From NCBI GenBank assembly GCA_002304435.1, contig NEUZ01000012.1, forward strand, positions 1-34,922: a DNA stretch of 34,922 nt, given 5' to 3'. The first letter of the stretch is position 1, and each line of letters starts with the position of its first letter. The notes under the pieces were generated by a model. That model had not been told where the DNA came from. It searched no databases and worked only from the letters and a program-made list of their open reading frames with translations. A program made the translations under genes and the position numbers. Below, piece by piece: positions 1 through 8,241 of this stretch. The DNA comes from Opitutia bacterium Tous-C8FEB (lineage in GTDB: Bacteria; Verrucomicrobiota; Verrucomicrobiia; Opitutales; Opitutaceae).

Positions 1-2288
1 CGCGGGTCCTGTGCGGCGAGCAGGCCGGTGTCATCCGGGTGCGCGGACAGGTCGAGGGCCTGGCGCAGCCAGCGGGCCTGCAGCCGGGCCGGCTCCGTCC
101 GCGGGGCGGCGGACCACGCCGCGAGGTCGGTGGCGATGGCGGCGCCGCGGCCGAGCAGCACGCGCCGGGCCTGTTCTTGGGTGTAACCGTCGGGACCGGC
201 GAGGCGGTCGAGGAGCTCCGGGTTGGGCAGCTGCGTGAGGTCGACGCGGGGTAGCGCCGGCCGTCCCTTGTAGGCGATGCGCCAGATGCGGCCGTGCGCC
301 TTGTCGCGGCGCGGGTCGCGGAAATCCACCTCACCGTGCTGGATGATCGGGTTGCTCCAGTCGGCGACGTACAGCGCGCCGTCCGGCCCCATCCGCAGGT
401 CGATCGGGCGGAACGAGGCCGCGGTGGTGCGCAGCAGGTCGGGCAGCTCGCGGGTGACGTAGCCGCTGCCGAGCTCCTCGGCGCGGTAGCGGACGAGGCG
501 GTGGGCGCGGAAGTCCGCGGTGACGAAGTCGCCCTGCCAGTCGTCCGGGAAGTGGCGGCTGCGGATGATCTCGAGCCCGCAGTACTTGGGCGTCGTACCG
601 GGGGTGATGCTGGCGAGGACGCGGCGCGCGGGGGCGAGGGTGCGGTAGGTGGCGCCGGGCACGGCCCAGCTGATGCCAGCGTTGCCCGCGCCGTCCGTGG
701 CGAACGACTGACCGAAGTCGTCGATCTGGTGGCCCCACGTGTTCACCCAGCCGCGGTAACGGACCTCGGTGTGCAGGTTGCGCGGGTCGAGCGCGAAGAT
801 GCCGCCGGCGCGCAGGCGGACGACCCCGTGCGGGGTCTCCGCCGTGGTGCGGGTGTAGACGGACTGTGCGAGGTTCAGCCGGCCGTCGACGCCCCAGCGC
901 AGGGTATGGAGGTTGTGGTGGGTGTCCTCGGTGCCGAACCCGCTGAGCACGACGCGGCGCTCGTCCGCCCGGTCGTCGCCGTTGGTGTCCCGGAAATGGA
1001 GCAGCTCGGTGCTTTGGGCGACGTACACGCCGCCGTCGCCAACCTCGAGGCCGGTGGGGATGAGGAGGCCATCGACGAAGACGGTGGCTTTGGTCGCGCG
1101 GCCGGCGCCGGTGGCGTCCTCGAGGATGAGGATGCGGTCCGTGGCGGCCTGGCCGGGCTCGATCTGCGGGTAGAGCTCGGAGCTGGCGACCCAGAGGCGG
1201 CCGCGCGCGTCGAAGTTCATCTGGATCGGCTTGTGGAGGAGCGGATTCTCGGCCCAGAGGGTGACCTCCAGGCCCTCGCCGACCTCGAATTCGGGGCGGG
1301 CTTGCGGGGTGAACACGGCCGCGGCGTTGCCGATGCGGCGCGGGAGCTCGGGGACGTCGGCCGGTTGGAGGGCGCGGAGGCGGGCGATGCGCTGTTCCTC
1401 GGCGGCGATGAACTCGTCGAACTTCAGCACCTCCGCGGCGTTGCGGCCCTGCTCCCGTTTCCGGAAGCCGAAGATGTACGCCATGTTCGCCGGCCGCGAC
1501 CGATGGAAGAACCACTCGTTCTTGCGCAAAATCGCCTGGCGCAGGACCTCGCTCCGCGGGCTGGCCCGCCACTCGCCCGCGCCGCCGAGCAGCGCCTCTT
1601 CCAGCACCACCGCCAGCTCCCGGTAACCGTCGCCGGTCGGGTGGATGCCGTTGGCGGTGAGCCGCGGGGCCGGCCGCCGGGCCGACAAAAGCTCGAACAG
1701 CGGGACGTGCCGCGCCCCGCGTGCCTGCGCCAGCTCCGCCACCACCGCGGCGTACCGGGCGAGCGCGGCGTTGCGCGGCGACGCGTCGGGCCACGGCGCG
1801 CCCAGCGCCTCGTGCGGCAGCGGGGAGAGCAGCACCAGGCGCACGCCCGGCGCGACCCGCGCGGCCTCGTCGAGCAGGCGTGCGTAGTCAGTGCGGAACC
1901 GGGCCAGGCCGGCCTCGCCGTCGAAGGAGCTGGCCATCCCGTAACCGACGACCAGCACGGTGGGGCGCGTTTCCTCGAGCTGGCGCAGCAGCTGGCGCCA
2001 ACCCTCGTCCGCCGGCTCGTGGCCCGCCTGCAGCAGGCTCAGGCCGAAGCGCGAGTCGCCCGCCGGAGTGTCGCCGTTCCACCCGAGGTTGCGGAAGGTG
2101 AGGTTCCGGTCGGCCGCCCGCGTCGTGAGCATCAGCTCGATCCAGCCGTGGTGTTGCTCGCCCTCGATCAGGCCGTCGCCGAGGAAGGCGACGCGGTCGC
2201 CCTCGCGCAGGGCGAAGGGCTCGGGGGTGGCCGCGGCGGCGGCGAGCGGCAGCAGGAGCAGGGACAACAGCGGGAGGCGGAGGCGCAT
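1..2288 (-). CDS. SGNH-like domain fused to PVC-type membrane-bound dehydrogenase (3' end beyond window)
   Basis: Exported two-domain protein, 762 complete codons visible and still open at the left edge. It starts at an ATG with a hydrophobic signal peptide (about residues 1-20). An SGNH/GDSL-like domain follows (about 26-240), then a sorbosone-dehydrogenase-like propeller (about 330-690) with hallmarks of the Pirellula/Verrucomicrobium N-terminal family (TIGR02604 type): KPIQMNFDARGRLWV near 353, DTHHNLHTLRWG, and ADWSNPIIQHGEVDFRDP near 645-665. In this family HEAT repeats and a CxxCH haem domain usually follow; they would lie outside the window. In the SGNH part the nucleophile position reads Gly39 (FLGDG) and the Asp of the Asp-x-x-His block reads Asn213 (NGIHPT), so it is probably not a working esterase. 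The family is widespread in PVC bacteria and thought to oxidise sugars or alcohols in the periplasm; the substrate is unknown. It lies 224 bp downstream of the FG-GAP gene. Confidence 0.88.
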   Translation of the reverse strand, partial: MRLRLPLLSLLLLPLAAAAATPEPFALREGDRVAFLGDGLIEGEQHHGWIELMLTTRAADRNLTFRNLGWNGDTPAGDSRFGLSLLQAGHEPADEGWRQLLRQLEETRPTVLVVGYGMASSFDGEAGLARFRTDYARLLDEAARVAPGVRLVLLSPLPHEALGAPWPDASPRNAALARYAAVVAELAQARGARHVPLFELLSARRPAPRLTANGIHPTGDGYRELAVVLEEALLGGAGEWRASPRSEVLRQAILRKNEWFFHRSRPANMAYIFGFRKREQGRNAAEVLKFDEFIAAEEQRIARLRALQPADVPELPRRIGNAAAVFTPQARPEFEVGEGLEVTLWAENPLLHKPIQMNFDARGRLWVASSELYPQIEPGQAATDRILILEDATGAGRATKATVFVDGLLIPTGLEVGDGGVYVAQSTELLHFRDTNGDDRADERRVVLSGFGTEDTHHNLHTLRWGVDGRLNLAQSVYTRTTAETPHGVVRLRAGGIFALDPRNLHTEVRYRGWVNTWGHQIDDFGQSFATDGAGNAGISWAVPGATYRTLAPARRVLASITPGTTPKYCGLEIIRSRHFPDDWQGDFVTADFRAHRLVRYRAEELGSGYVTRELPDLLRTTAASFRPIDLRMGPDGALYVADWSNPIIQHGEVDFRDPRRDKAHGRIWRIAYKGRPALPRVDLTQLPNPELLDRLAGPDGYTQEQARRVLLGRGAAIATDLAAWSAAPRTEPARLQARWLRQALDLSAHPDDTGLLAAQDP

Positions 2289-2474
2289 CGGGGAAAAGGG
2301 GGTGGCGCGAGATGACGCGGCAGGCGGGGCGGCGGGGCAAGCCCCGAGGCGCACCGCGGCCGGACGGGGTCCGGTGCAGAGTAACAGGTCGTCGACCGGT
2401 CTCGGCGCCGCGCGGGCGGCCCCAGAAACCGCCAGGCCGCGGCTCGCGGCGCGGCCGGCGTCGGTCGGGGAGGG

Positions 2475-2505
2475 CCTCGCGCCTTCGTTGCCGGAGGGCG
2501 CGAGG
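2475..2505 (-). terminator. GC-rich hairpin after the FG-GAP gene
   Basis: A perfect 9-bp inverted repeat (CCTCGCGCC / GGCGCGAGG) with a 13-nt loop begins 7 nt after the FG-GAP stop codon. There is no T-tract on the minus strand, so it is only a possible terminator or 3'-end stabiliser. The rest of the 2289-2512 gap shows no gene and no clear promoter. Confidence 0.4.
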
Positions 2506-2512
2506 GGCGGCC

Positions 2513-3709
2513 TTAGCGGCCGTCGTTCCAGAGGATGTGGGTGCCGCTCTTGCCGGCGACGACGATGTCCTTCCAGCCGTTGCCATCGAGGTCGGCCACG
2601 CGGATCTGCAGGCCGGTCCCGGGACCGCCGTCGGCGAGCATATGCTTCGAGAAACGGCGCTCGGCGGCATTCCACTTGTAGAGGGCCACGCAGCCGGGCT
2701 CGTTGTCGCCCGGGTCGTTGCCGCTGTGGGCGCGCACGCGACGGCCGGTGATCAGGTCAGGCTGACCGTCGCGGTCGAGATCCTCCCAGACGAGGCAGTG
2801 GTTTTGGGAGATCTTGTCGTCGATGACGAAGTGGCGCCAGTTGGTGCTGCCGTCCTTATTGGGGTCGCGCTGTTCCTCCCAGTACAGGCCGTAGTTGTGG
2901 CCGTGGCCACGGATGATGTCGGCCCGGCCGTCGCCGGTGAGGTCGACCACGATCATCGGGGTGCTGGCGTGCGGCCAGGTCCAGTCCGCGTGGCGGCGCC
3001 ACGGGCCGGCGGCGATGTTGCCGGCGGGCCGCTCGTACCAGCCGTTGCCGTAGAGGATGTCCTCGCGGCCGTCGCCGTTGATGTCGCCGAAGCCGATGCC
3101 GTGGCCGTTCACGAACGGCGCGCCGGGCTGGATCACCCACGGGGCGAGGATGGGCTCGCCCGCCGGGCCCTTCGCGAAGCGGTACGCCATCAGGGCGTTG
3201 GCGTGGCCGTAGGAGTTGACCACGTACTCCGGCACGCCGTCGCCGTCGAGGTCGCGCAGGGCGGTCCACTCGTTCTGCATCAGCTTGGTCTCCACCAGGA
3301 CGTGCTGGCGCCAGGGCGCGGTGCCGGTGAGCCCCGCGGCGCCGGGGTTCTCGTACCAGTACACCTTCGAGTCCATAAACGCGCCGGTGACGATGTCCGG
3401 GAAGCCGTCGCCGTTCACGTCGTGCGCGTGCTCGCCGCAGTTGGTGACGTAGTCCTTCCCGAAGGGCTCGAGCTGGCGGAGCTTACGCTTGGCGGTGAAG
3501 GCTGGGCCCTCGTACCAGTACTCGCCGGCGCTGATGTCGGGGCGCCCGTCGCGGTTGAAGTCGGCGATGGCGCAGCCCTCGTTGTTGTCCACGTGCAGCT
3601 GCTGCACGCGGATCTTGAGGAGCGGGCCGGCGGGGCCGCCCTTCTTGGGCGCGGCGGCGGACAGCGGGAGCGCGAGGGCGAGGAGGGTGAGCAGGGCGGG
3701 GGTGCGCAT
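2513..3709 (-). CDS. secreted FG-GAP/VCBS repeat beta-propeller protein
   Basis: 398-aa exported protein. The chosen ATG gives a clean signal peptide (MRTPALLTLLALALPLSAAA) and lies 11 bp after the stop codon of the upstream Gfo/Idh gene; a longer reading frame exists but would overlap that gene and lacks a leader. The mature part holds about seven calcium-loop repeats of FG-GAP type: DFNRDGRPD (about residue 50), DVNGDGFPD (about 97), DLDGDGVPE, DINGDGRED, DLTGDGRAD, DLDRDGQPD and DLDGNGWKD near the C-terminus. That number fits one seven-bladed propeller. The Asp-rich DxDxDG loops should bind Ca2+. Such proteins are very common in Verrucomicrobiota and Planctomycetota, often beside Gfo/Idh oxidoreductases and PVC dehydrogenases, as here. 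No catalytic motif is visible; a binding or scaffolding role is inferred. Confidence 0.88.
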   Translation of the reverse strand: MRTPALLTLLALALPLSAAAPKKGGPAGPLLKIRVQQLHVDNNEGCAIADFNRDGRPDISAGEYWYEGPAFTAKRKLRQLEPFGKDYVTNCGEHAHDVNGDGFPDIVTGAFMDSKVYWYENPGAAGLTGTAPWRQHVLVETKLMQNEWTALRDLDGDGVPEYVVNSYGHANALMAYRFAKGPAGEPILAPWVIQPGAPFVNGHGIGFGDINGDGREDILYGNGWYERPAGNIAAGPWRRHADWTWPHASTPMIVVDLTGDGRADIIRGHGHNYGLYWEEQRDPNKDGSTNWRHFVIDDKISQNHCLVWEDLDRDGQPDLITGRRVRAHSGNDPGDNEPGCVALYKWNAAERRFSKHMLADGGPGTGLQIRVADLDGNGWKDIVVAGKSGTHILWNDGR

Positions 3710-3720
3710 AGGGGAGGCGA

Positions 3721-5106
3721 TCAGACCTTGAGGTCGAGTTCCCAGCCGGACCGGTAGGTGCGGCGGAGGAGGCGGTTGGCGGCAGCGGAGTTGAGGACGC
3801 GGAGGCGGCCGGAGTCCCACTGGAGGATGTCGCCGGGCTGGCGGATGGCGACGGTGCCGAGGATGACGGCCTCGGCCATCGGGCCGGAGCGGGCGAAGTC
3901 GGAGTCGGCGGGCGTGCGGTTGAGGCAGGCGTCGACGAAGCCGTGGTAATGGCTGGGACCGGTGAGGTTCGGGCGGGTGAGCGAGGCGAACTTCGGGGCG
4001 GGGTGGAGGCGCGGGCCGGAGGTGTGCGGGAGGAGCAGCGCGCCCTCGGTGCCGACCACGAGGGCCGCCTCCTCGGGGTATTTGGCGAAGCCGAGCTCGC
4101 GGGCGATCGCCTGCGCCTCGGCGGGCGGGAAGAACTCGCCGTCAAACCACTCCACGGTGAAGTCCGGGCCCTCCGTGGCGGCGTTGCCGGGGAACTTCCA
4201 CGTGATGTGGTTGCCCTGCGGCCAGGTCTCGGCGCGCCGGGCCGGGGCGGTGCGCCAGGAGGACTGCACGTCGGCGGTGACGGTGCGCGGGGCGGTGAGG
4301 CCGAGGCCCTTCCAGACGGCGTCGAAGATGTGACAGCCGATGTCGCCGGACCAGCCGGTGCCAAAGTCCTGCCACGAGCGCCAAGTGGTACGGTGGTAGA
4401 CCTTCGGTGCGTAGGGCCGGGCGGGCGCGTTGCCGAGCCAGAGGTCCCAAGCGAGCGAATCCGGCGGTGGGGTGGTCTCCGCGGGGCGTGGCCCCTCGAG
4501 GCGGTAGCGGCCGGCAGTCGAGCGGTTGGAGCAAAGATAGGCGCGCCGCGCCTTGCCGATCACGCCGGTGCGGAGCAGGTGCACCGCGAGGCGGTCGCCC
4601 GGGCCCCCGGCGTGCTGCGTGCCCAGCTGCGTCGTTACGCCCGCGGCGGCCGCGGCGAGGGTCAGCGCGCGGCACTCGGCGACGTCGTGCGCCATCGGCT
4701 TCTGGCAATAGACGGAGATTCCGCGGCGGATCGCGGCGAGCGCGACCACGGCGTGCATATGGTCCGGGATCGAGACGTTGCAGGTCTCGAGGGCGTCGCC
4801 CTCCTTCGCGAACAACTCGCGCCAGTCGGTGTAGGTGCGCGCGTCCGGGAACTTGCGCTTCGCGGCGGCGAGCAGGGTCGCGTCGGTGTCGCAGAGCGCG
4901 GTGACGCGCAGGCGCGGGTGGGTGCGGAGCTGGTCGAGGTCGGTGCCGCCCATCCCGCCCGCGCCGATCGCGGCGTGGCGCAAAATGCCATCCCGCGGCA
5001 CGGGGCGGCGGCTGGTGGTGGCGCAGCCGGCGGCGAGCCCGAGGGCGCCGAGGGCGGCGAGGGAGAGGAATTCCTTGCGGGGGAGGGGAGGAGGCGTCGG
5101 GGGCAT
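3721..5106 (-). CDS. Gfo/Idh/MocA family oxidoreductase, predicted lipoprotein
   Basis: 461-aa NAD(P)-dependent oxidoreductase of the Gfo/Idh/MocA family. The leader (PRKEFLSLAALGALG) ends in a lipobox LAAGC with Cys28, so the protein should be lipid-anchored outside the cytoplasm. The n-region has RK rather than RR, so Tat export is possible but not clear, although family members with this architecture are usually Tat substrates carrying tightly bound cofactor. The Rossmann glycine motif IGAGGMGG is at about 47-54, the family's EKP motif reads CQKPMAH at about 134-140, and GDIGCHIFDAV lies at about 254-264. Substrates of the family are usually sugars or cyclitols; the one here is unknown. 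It probably forms an operon with the FG-GAP gene 11 bp downstream. The nitric oxide synthase gene ends 53 bp upstream. Confidence 0.9.
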   Translation of the reverse strand: MPPTPPPLPRKEFLSLAALGALGLAAGCATTSRRPVPRDGILRHAAIGAGGMGGTDLDQLRTHPRLRVTALCDTDATLLAAAKRKFPDARTYTDWRELFAKEGDALETCNVSIPDHMHAVVALAAIRRGISVYCQKPMAHDVAECRALTLAAAAAGVTTQLGTQHAGGPGDRLAVHLLRTGVIGKARRAYLCSNRSTAGRYRLEGPRPAETTPPPDSLAWDLWLGNAPARPYAPKVYHRTTWRSWQDFGTGWSGDIGCHIFDAVWKGLGLTAPRTVTADVQSSWRTAPARRAETWPQGNHITWKFPGNAATEGPDFTVEWFDGEFFPPAEAQAIARELGFAKYPEEAALVVGTEGALLLPHTSGPRLHPAPKFASLTRPNLTGPSHYHGFVDACLNRTPADSDFARSGPMAEAVILGTVAIRQPGDILQWDSGRLRVLNSAAANRLLRRTYRSGWELDLKV

Positions 5107-5126
5107 CAGGGGTGCCCCGACGTTTT

Positions 5127-5141
5127 GCCCGCCGCGCGGGC
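5127..5141. repeat. short GC hairpin between nos and the Gfo/Idh gene
   Basis: Inverted repeat GCCCGC-CGC-GCGGGC in the 53-bp gap on the minus-strand transcript. No T-tract follows in the direction of transcription, so it may be an intercistronic stem rather than a terminator. Confidence 0.3.
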
Positions 5142-5159
5142 GGGGCGAGCGAAAAACCG

Positions 5160-6299
5160 TCAGTTGAACCCGGCCGGCGGCGGCTGCGCGTGGAAGTCGG
5201 GCGTGGTGGGAAACTCGCGCATCGGCGTGTGGAAGACGCGCGTCGCGCTCGCAGAGATCGGGGGCACGATCCAGTCCCAGCGCGCGGACACCGCCCGCCC
5301 GGCCGCCTCCTCGCGGGTGCAGAAGCGGAGGAACTCCTCCGAGGCGCTGTGGTGGTCGACGAGCGTGACGCCGGCGGCGGCGAACGAGTGGAGCACGGCG
5401 GCGTTCAGCTCGAGCAGGGCCCGGTCCTTCCAGAGCGTGCGGGGGTGGCGGCGGTCGAGGCCGAGGAGGTCGGCCACGGCGGGCAGGAGGTTGTAGCGGT
5501 CCGCATCCGCGAGGTTCCGCGCGCCGATCTCGGTGCCCATATACCAGCCGTTGAAGGGGGCGGCCGGGAAGTCCGTGCCGGCGGCGTGAAAGCGCATCCC
5601 GCTGACCACGGGCACGGCGTACCAGCGCAGGCCGAGGCGGGCGAAGCCGGGGAGGGTAGGGTGCTCAAGGGGCACCTCGCGGACGAGTCCGGCGGGCAGC
5701 GGATAGAGGTGCGGCTTCCCGTCGCGCCCCGAGAGGATCCACGGCAGCAGGTCGAAGGCGGTGGGCGCGCCCGGCGGCGCCCAGCCGAGACGGCGGGCGA
5801 GCCGCGTGAGCGCCGCGTTCGCCGGGTCGCCGAGGATGCCGCCCTCCGGCTGGGGGTGACCGGCGTAGCCGCAGAGCTGGGCGTTCCAGATGCGGGGCGC
5901 GGGCCCGCCGGGACGGTCCGGCGGCGCGAAGACGGTCAGGTAGGAACGGACGGCGCCGTCCCCCTGCGCCAGCGTGAGGTGTTCCTGGAGGCTGGCGGCG
6001 AGGTCGTCCGGATGCTCGAGGCCGCGGCGGTCGCGGACCTGGAGGCTGCGCCAGTGCAGCCGGCCGATGCAGCGGGCGTGGTTCCGCCACGCGATGCGGC
6101 CGGCCCAGGTCAGCTCCGCGGCGGTCAGGGGCGCCGGCTCGCCCGCGGCGAGGGCGGCGGCGAGGCGGGCGCGGTGCTCGGGCTTCACGCCGCCCGGGTG
6201 CGCCTCCGCGAGGAAGGCGAGCTCGGCGTCCGGATCCGCCGGGGCGGCCGCGAGGGCGGGGGCCGGCGCGGCGGCAGCGTGGAACGGGCAGGACGACAT
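5160..6299 (-). CDS. nos: bacterial nitric oxide synthase, oxygenase domain
   Basis: 379-aa stand-alone NOS oxygenase, close to the roughly 360 aa of known bacterial NOS proteins. The family oxidises L-arginine to citrulline and NO using haem, tetrahydropterin or tetrahydrofolate, and electrons from separate reductases. The haem-ligand signature is AWRNHARCIGR with Cys77 (NAxRCIGR in relatives). The substrate-binding segment FNGWYMGTEIG carries Glu257 and is followed by RNLADADRYN. The pterin-side segment RWDWIVPPISAS has Trp341 and Trp343, and LVDHHSASEEF is also typical. There is no flavin/NADPH reductase domain, as is normal for bacterial NOS; electrons would come from housekeeping flavodoxin or ferredoxin reductases. 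The N-terminal 25 residues are Ala/Pro-rich and begin with an unusual SCPFH; whether that CP dipeptide senses haem is speculation. No signal peptide, so cytoplasmic. It is the first gene of a minus-strand run, divergent from the gene at 6389. No Shine-Dalgarno motif is seen. Confidence 0.95.
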   Translation of the reverse strand: MSSCPFHAAAAPAPALAAAPADPDAELAFLAEAHPGGVKPEHRARLAAALAAGEPAPLTAAELTWAGRIAWRNHARCIGRLHWRSLQVRDRRGLEHPDDLAASLQEHLTLAQGDGAVRSYLTVFAPPDRPGGPAPRIWNAQLCGYAGHPQPEGGILGDPANAALTRLARRLGWAPPGAPTAFDLLPWILSGRDGKPHLYPLPAGLVREVPLEHPTLPGFARLGLRWYAVPVVSGMRFHAAGTDFPAAPFNGWYMGTEIGARNLADADRYNLLPAVADLLGLDRRHPRTLWKDRALLELNAAVLHSFAAAGVTLVDHHSASEEFLRFCTREEAAGRAVSARWDWIVPPISASATRVFHTPMREFPTTPDFHAQPPPAGFN

Positions 6300-6388
6300 C
6301 GCGGGGAGCGAACCCGCTTCACGGCGCGGCGCAAGGCGCGGCGCATCCGCCGGTTGCCAAGCGGGCGGCGCCGCGTTTCCTCCGTCCG

Positions 6389-7390
6389 ATGGATCCCGTC
6401 TCCCACGCCGTGCTCGGCGCCAGCCTCGCTCAGGCCGCCTGCGGGCGTCGCCTAGGGCGCACGGCCGCGCTCGCCGGCCTCGTGGCGGGCGTGCTGCCCG
6501 ACGCCGACGTGTTCATCCGCAGCGCGGCGGATCCGCTCGTCGCGGTGGCCGCGCATCGCGGTTTCACCCACGCCCTCGCCTTTGTCCCCGTCGGGGCGCT
6601 GGTCGCCGTCCTACCCTGGCTGCTCTGGCCCGCCGCCCGCGCCGGCGGCCGCGGCTGGACCCTGTGGTTCGCGGCCGTGCTCGCCTACCTCAGCCACATC
6701 CTGCTCGACGCCGCGACCAGCTACGGCACCCAACTGTTCTGGCCGTTTTCGGACCAGCGCGCCGGGTGGGACTGGATCGCGGTGGTGGACCCCGCCTTCA
6801 CCGTGCCGCTCGCCGTGGGCCTCGTTTGGGCGCTCCGCCGGCGGTCGGCCGCGCCGGCCGTCGCGGGGCTGGCGTGCGCGCTCGCCTACCTCGGGCTCGG
6901 CGTCGTTCAGCACGGCCGCGCCGAGGCGGCGTTGCGTGAATTGGCCGCGCGCCGCGGGCACGCCCCGGTGCGCCTCGAGGTGATGCCCACCCTCGCCAAC
7001 CAGCTGGTCTGGCGGACCCTCTACGAGCACGGCGGCCGGATCCACAGCGACCGGGTGCGCGTAGGCTGGACCGGCACGGTGACCCTGCGCGAGGGCTGGT
7101 CCTTGCCGCTCGCGGGTCCGGCGGACCTCACCGCCGCCGAGCGGGCGCGCGATACGCGGGGCTCGTTCGCGCGTTTCGCCTGGTTCTCGGAGCAGTGGGT
7201 GGCGCGTAGCCCCGGGGACCCGACCGTGCTGGCGGATATGCGCTACTCCCTCTCCGCGGAGGCGTTCGATCCGATCTGGGGCATCCGGTTCACGCCGCCG
7301 GGCGCGCCCGCCGAAGTCGAGTGGATCAATCGCTCGCGCGAGCGGCGGATCGATCTGGGCGGAATGTGGCGCGAGATCGCGGGACAGTGA
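6389..7390 (+). CDS. inner-membrane metal-dependent hydrolase (YdjM/DUF457-like)
   Basis: 333-aa integral membrane protein of the YdjM / COG1988 'membrane-bound metal-dependent hydrolase' group. The N-terminal half has about four to five hydrophobic helices with family His/Asp residues in order: DPVSHA (His6), LPDAD (Asp38, Asp40), AHRGFTHA (His56, His61) and LSHILLDAATSYG (His103, Asp107). These are the likely metal ligands. The C-terminal part (about 160-333) is soluble and less conserved in appearance. The family's physiological substrate is not established; some members are linked to phospholipid or stress responses. The ATG is supported by the motif beginning at residue 2. Its stop codon overlaps a possible GTG start of the next gene, so it may be co-transcribed with the DUF1080 protein and the TonB receptor. 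Divergent from nos across 89 bp. Confidence 0.85.
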   Translation: MDPVSHAVLGASLAQAACGRRLGRTAALAGLVAGVLPDADVFIRSAADPLVAVAAHRGFTHALAFVPVGALVAVLPWLLWPAARAGGRGWTLWFAAVLAYLSHILLDAATSYGTQLFWPFSDQRAGWDWIAVVDPAFTVPLAVGLVWALRRRSAAPAVAGLACALAYLGLGVVQHGRAEAALRELAARRGHAPVRLEVMPTLANQLVWRTLYEHGGRIHSDRVRVGWTGTVTLREGWSLPLAGPADLTAAERARDTRGSFARFAWFSEQWVARSPGDPTVLADMRYSLSAEAFDPIWGIRFTPPGAPAEVEWINRSRERRIDLGGMWREIAGQ

Positions 7391-7434
7391 CTTCGCCCTT
7401 GCGGAGGTCCCGCACGCCGCGATTCGCTGCGCCC

Positions 7435-8217
7435 GTGAAAATCCCCGCCCCGTCCGCCCTTCTCCGCTTCCTTCCCTTTTTGCTCGCCGCCGCGGCGCAC
7501 GGCGCGGTCGGCGTCGGCGCGCCACCCCTTGCGGGCGCCGAGGTCATCCTCGATGGTTCCCGCGAGATGCTCGACGCCAAGTGGACTTACTGGGCGGGCC
7601 CCCGCTTCGCCTCCGCGCTGCCGATCAAGTGGAAGGTCGTGCCCGATCCGGTGGACCGCGGCACCGTGGTGCAGACGGATGACCCGAACGTCCCGCGCGG
7701 CCGTTTCGGCGCGGCGGACATCGTGACCAAGAAGGCGTACCGCGACTTCCGCCTCCACGTGGAGTTCTGCGTGATGAATGAGGGCGGCAACAGCGGCGTT
7801 TACCTGCAGAACCGCTATGAGATCCAGATCCAGGACGGCGATGCGACCAAGCACGGGATGGGCTCGGTGATCAACGAGACCGAGTCCCCCTATTTCCTCT
7901 ACCGCGGCCTGCGCCAGTGGAACGCGTACGACATTCAGTTCCGCGCGGCCCGCTTCCGCGACGGCAAGCTGGTGGAGAAGGCGCGGGTCACGGTCTACTT
8001 CAACGGGGTGAAGGTCCACGCCAACCAAGAGATCAATCAGGTCTGGGGCGGCGCGAACTCGGGGATCGACGGCGGCAACGATGGCGGCAAAGGGATCACC
8101 GACACGCCCGGCGGCCTGAAGCTGCAATGCGAAGGCCACGACGTGCGTTACCGAAACATCTGGATCAAGGAACTGGATCTGGCGCGGCCGAACACCCAGT
8201 TCTCCCGGGACAACTGA
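7435..8217 (+). CDS. secreted DUF1080 (3-keto-disaccharide hydrolase-like) protein
   Basis: 260-aa exported protein of the DUF1080 (concanavalin-like/LamG-type jelly roll) family, abundant in PVC bacteria and annotated as 3-keto-disaccharide hydrolase. The core motif ENGGNSGVYL-like sequence appears as NEGGNSGVYLQNRYEIQIQD (about residues 115-134), followed by a conserved Trp/Asn strand (QWNAYDIQF) and a C-terminal YRNIWIKEL strand typical of the fold. The chosen GTG gives a compact signal peptide (KIPAPSALLRFLPFLLAAAAHG). An alternative GTG at 7387 overlaps the previous stop codon and would add 16 residues; neither start has a good Shine-Dalgarno at the right distance. The protein likely acts in the periplasm on a carbohydrate, with the TonB receptor that follows after 24 bp. 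The function of most family members is untested. Confidence 0.85.
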   Translation: MKIPAPSALLRFLPFLLAAAAHGAVGVGAPPLAGAEVILDGSREMLDAKWTYWAGPRFASALPIKWKVVPDPVDRGTVVQTDDPNVPRGRFGAADIVTKKAYRDFRLHVEFCVMNEGGNSGVYLQNRYEIQIQDGDATKHGMGSVINETESPYFLYRGLRQWNAYDIQFRAARFRDGKLVEKARVTVYFNGVKVHANQEINQVWGGANSGIDGGNDGGKGITDTPGGLKLQCEGHDVRYRNIWIKELDLARPNTQFSRDN

Positions 8218-8241
8218 GTCGCGGGGCGGACACCATCGCCG

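Noticed and set aside
294-2315. 673-codon plus-strand open frame opposite the PVC dehydrogenase
   Set aside because: Low-complexity Val/Ala/Gly/Arg sequence, with the real motifs on the other strand.
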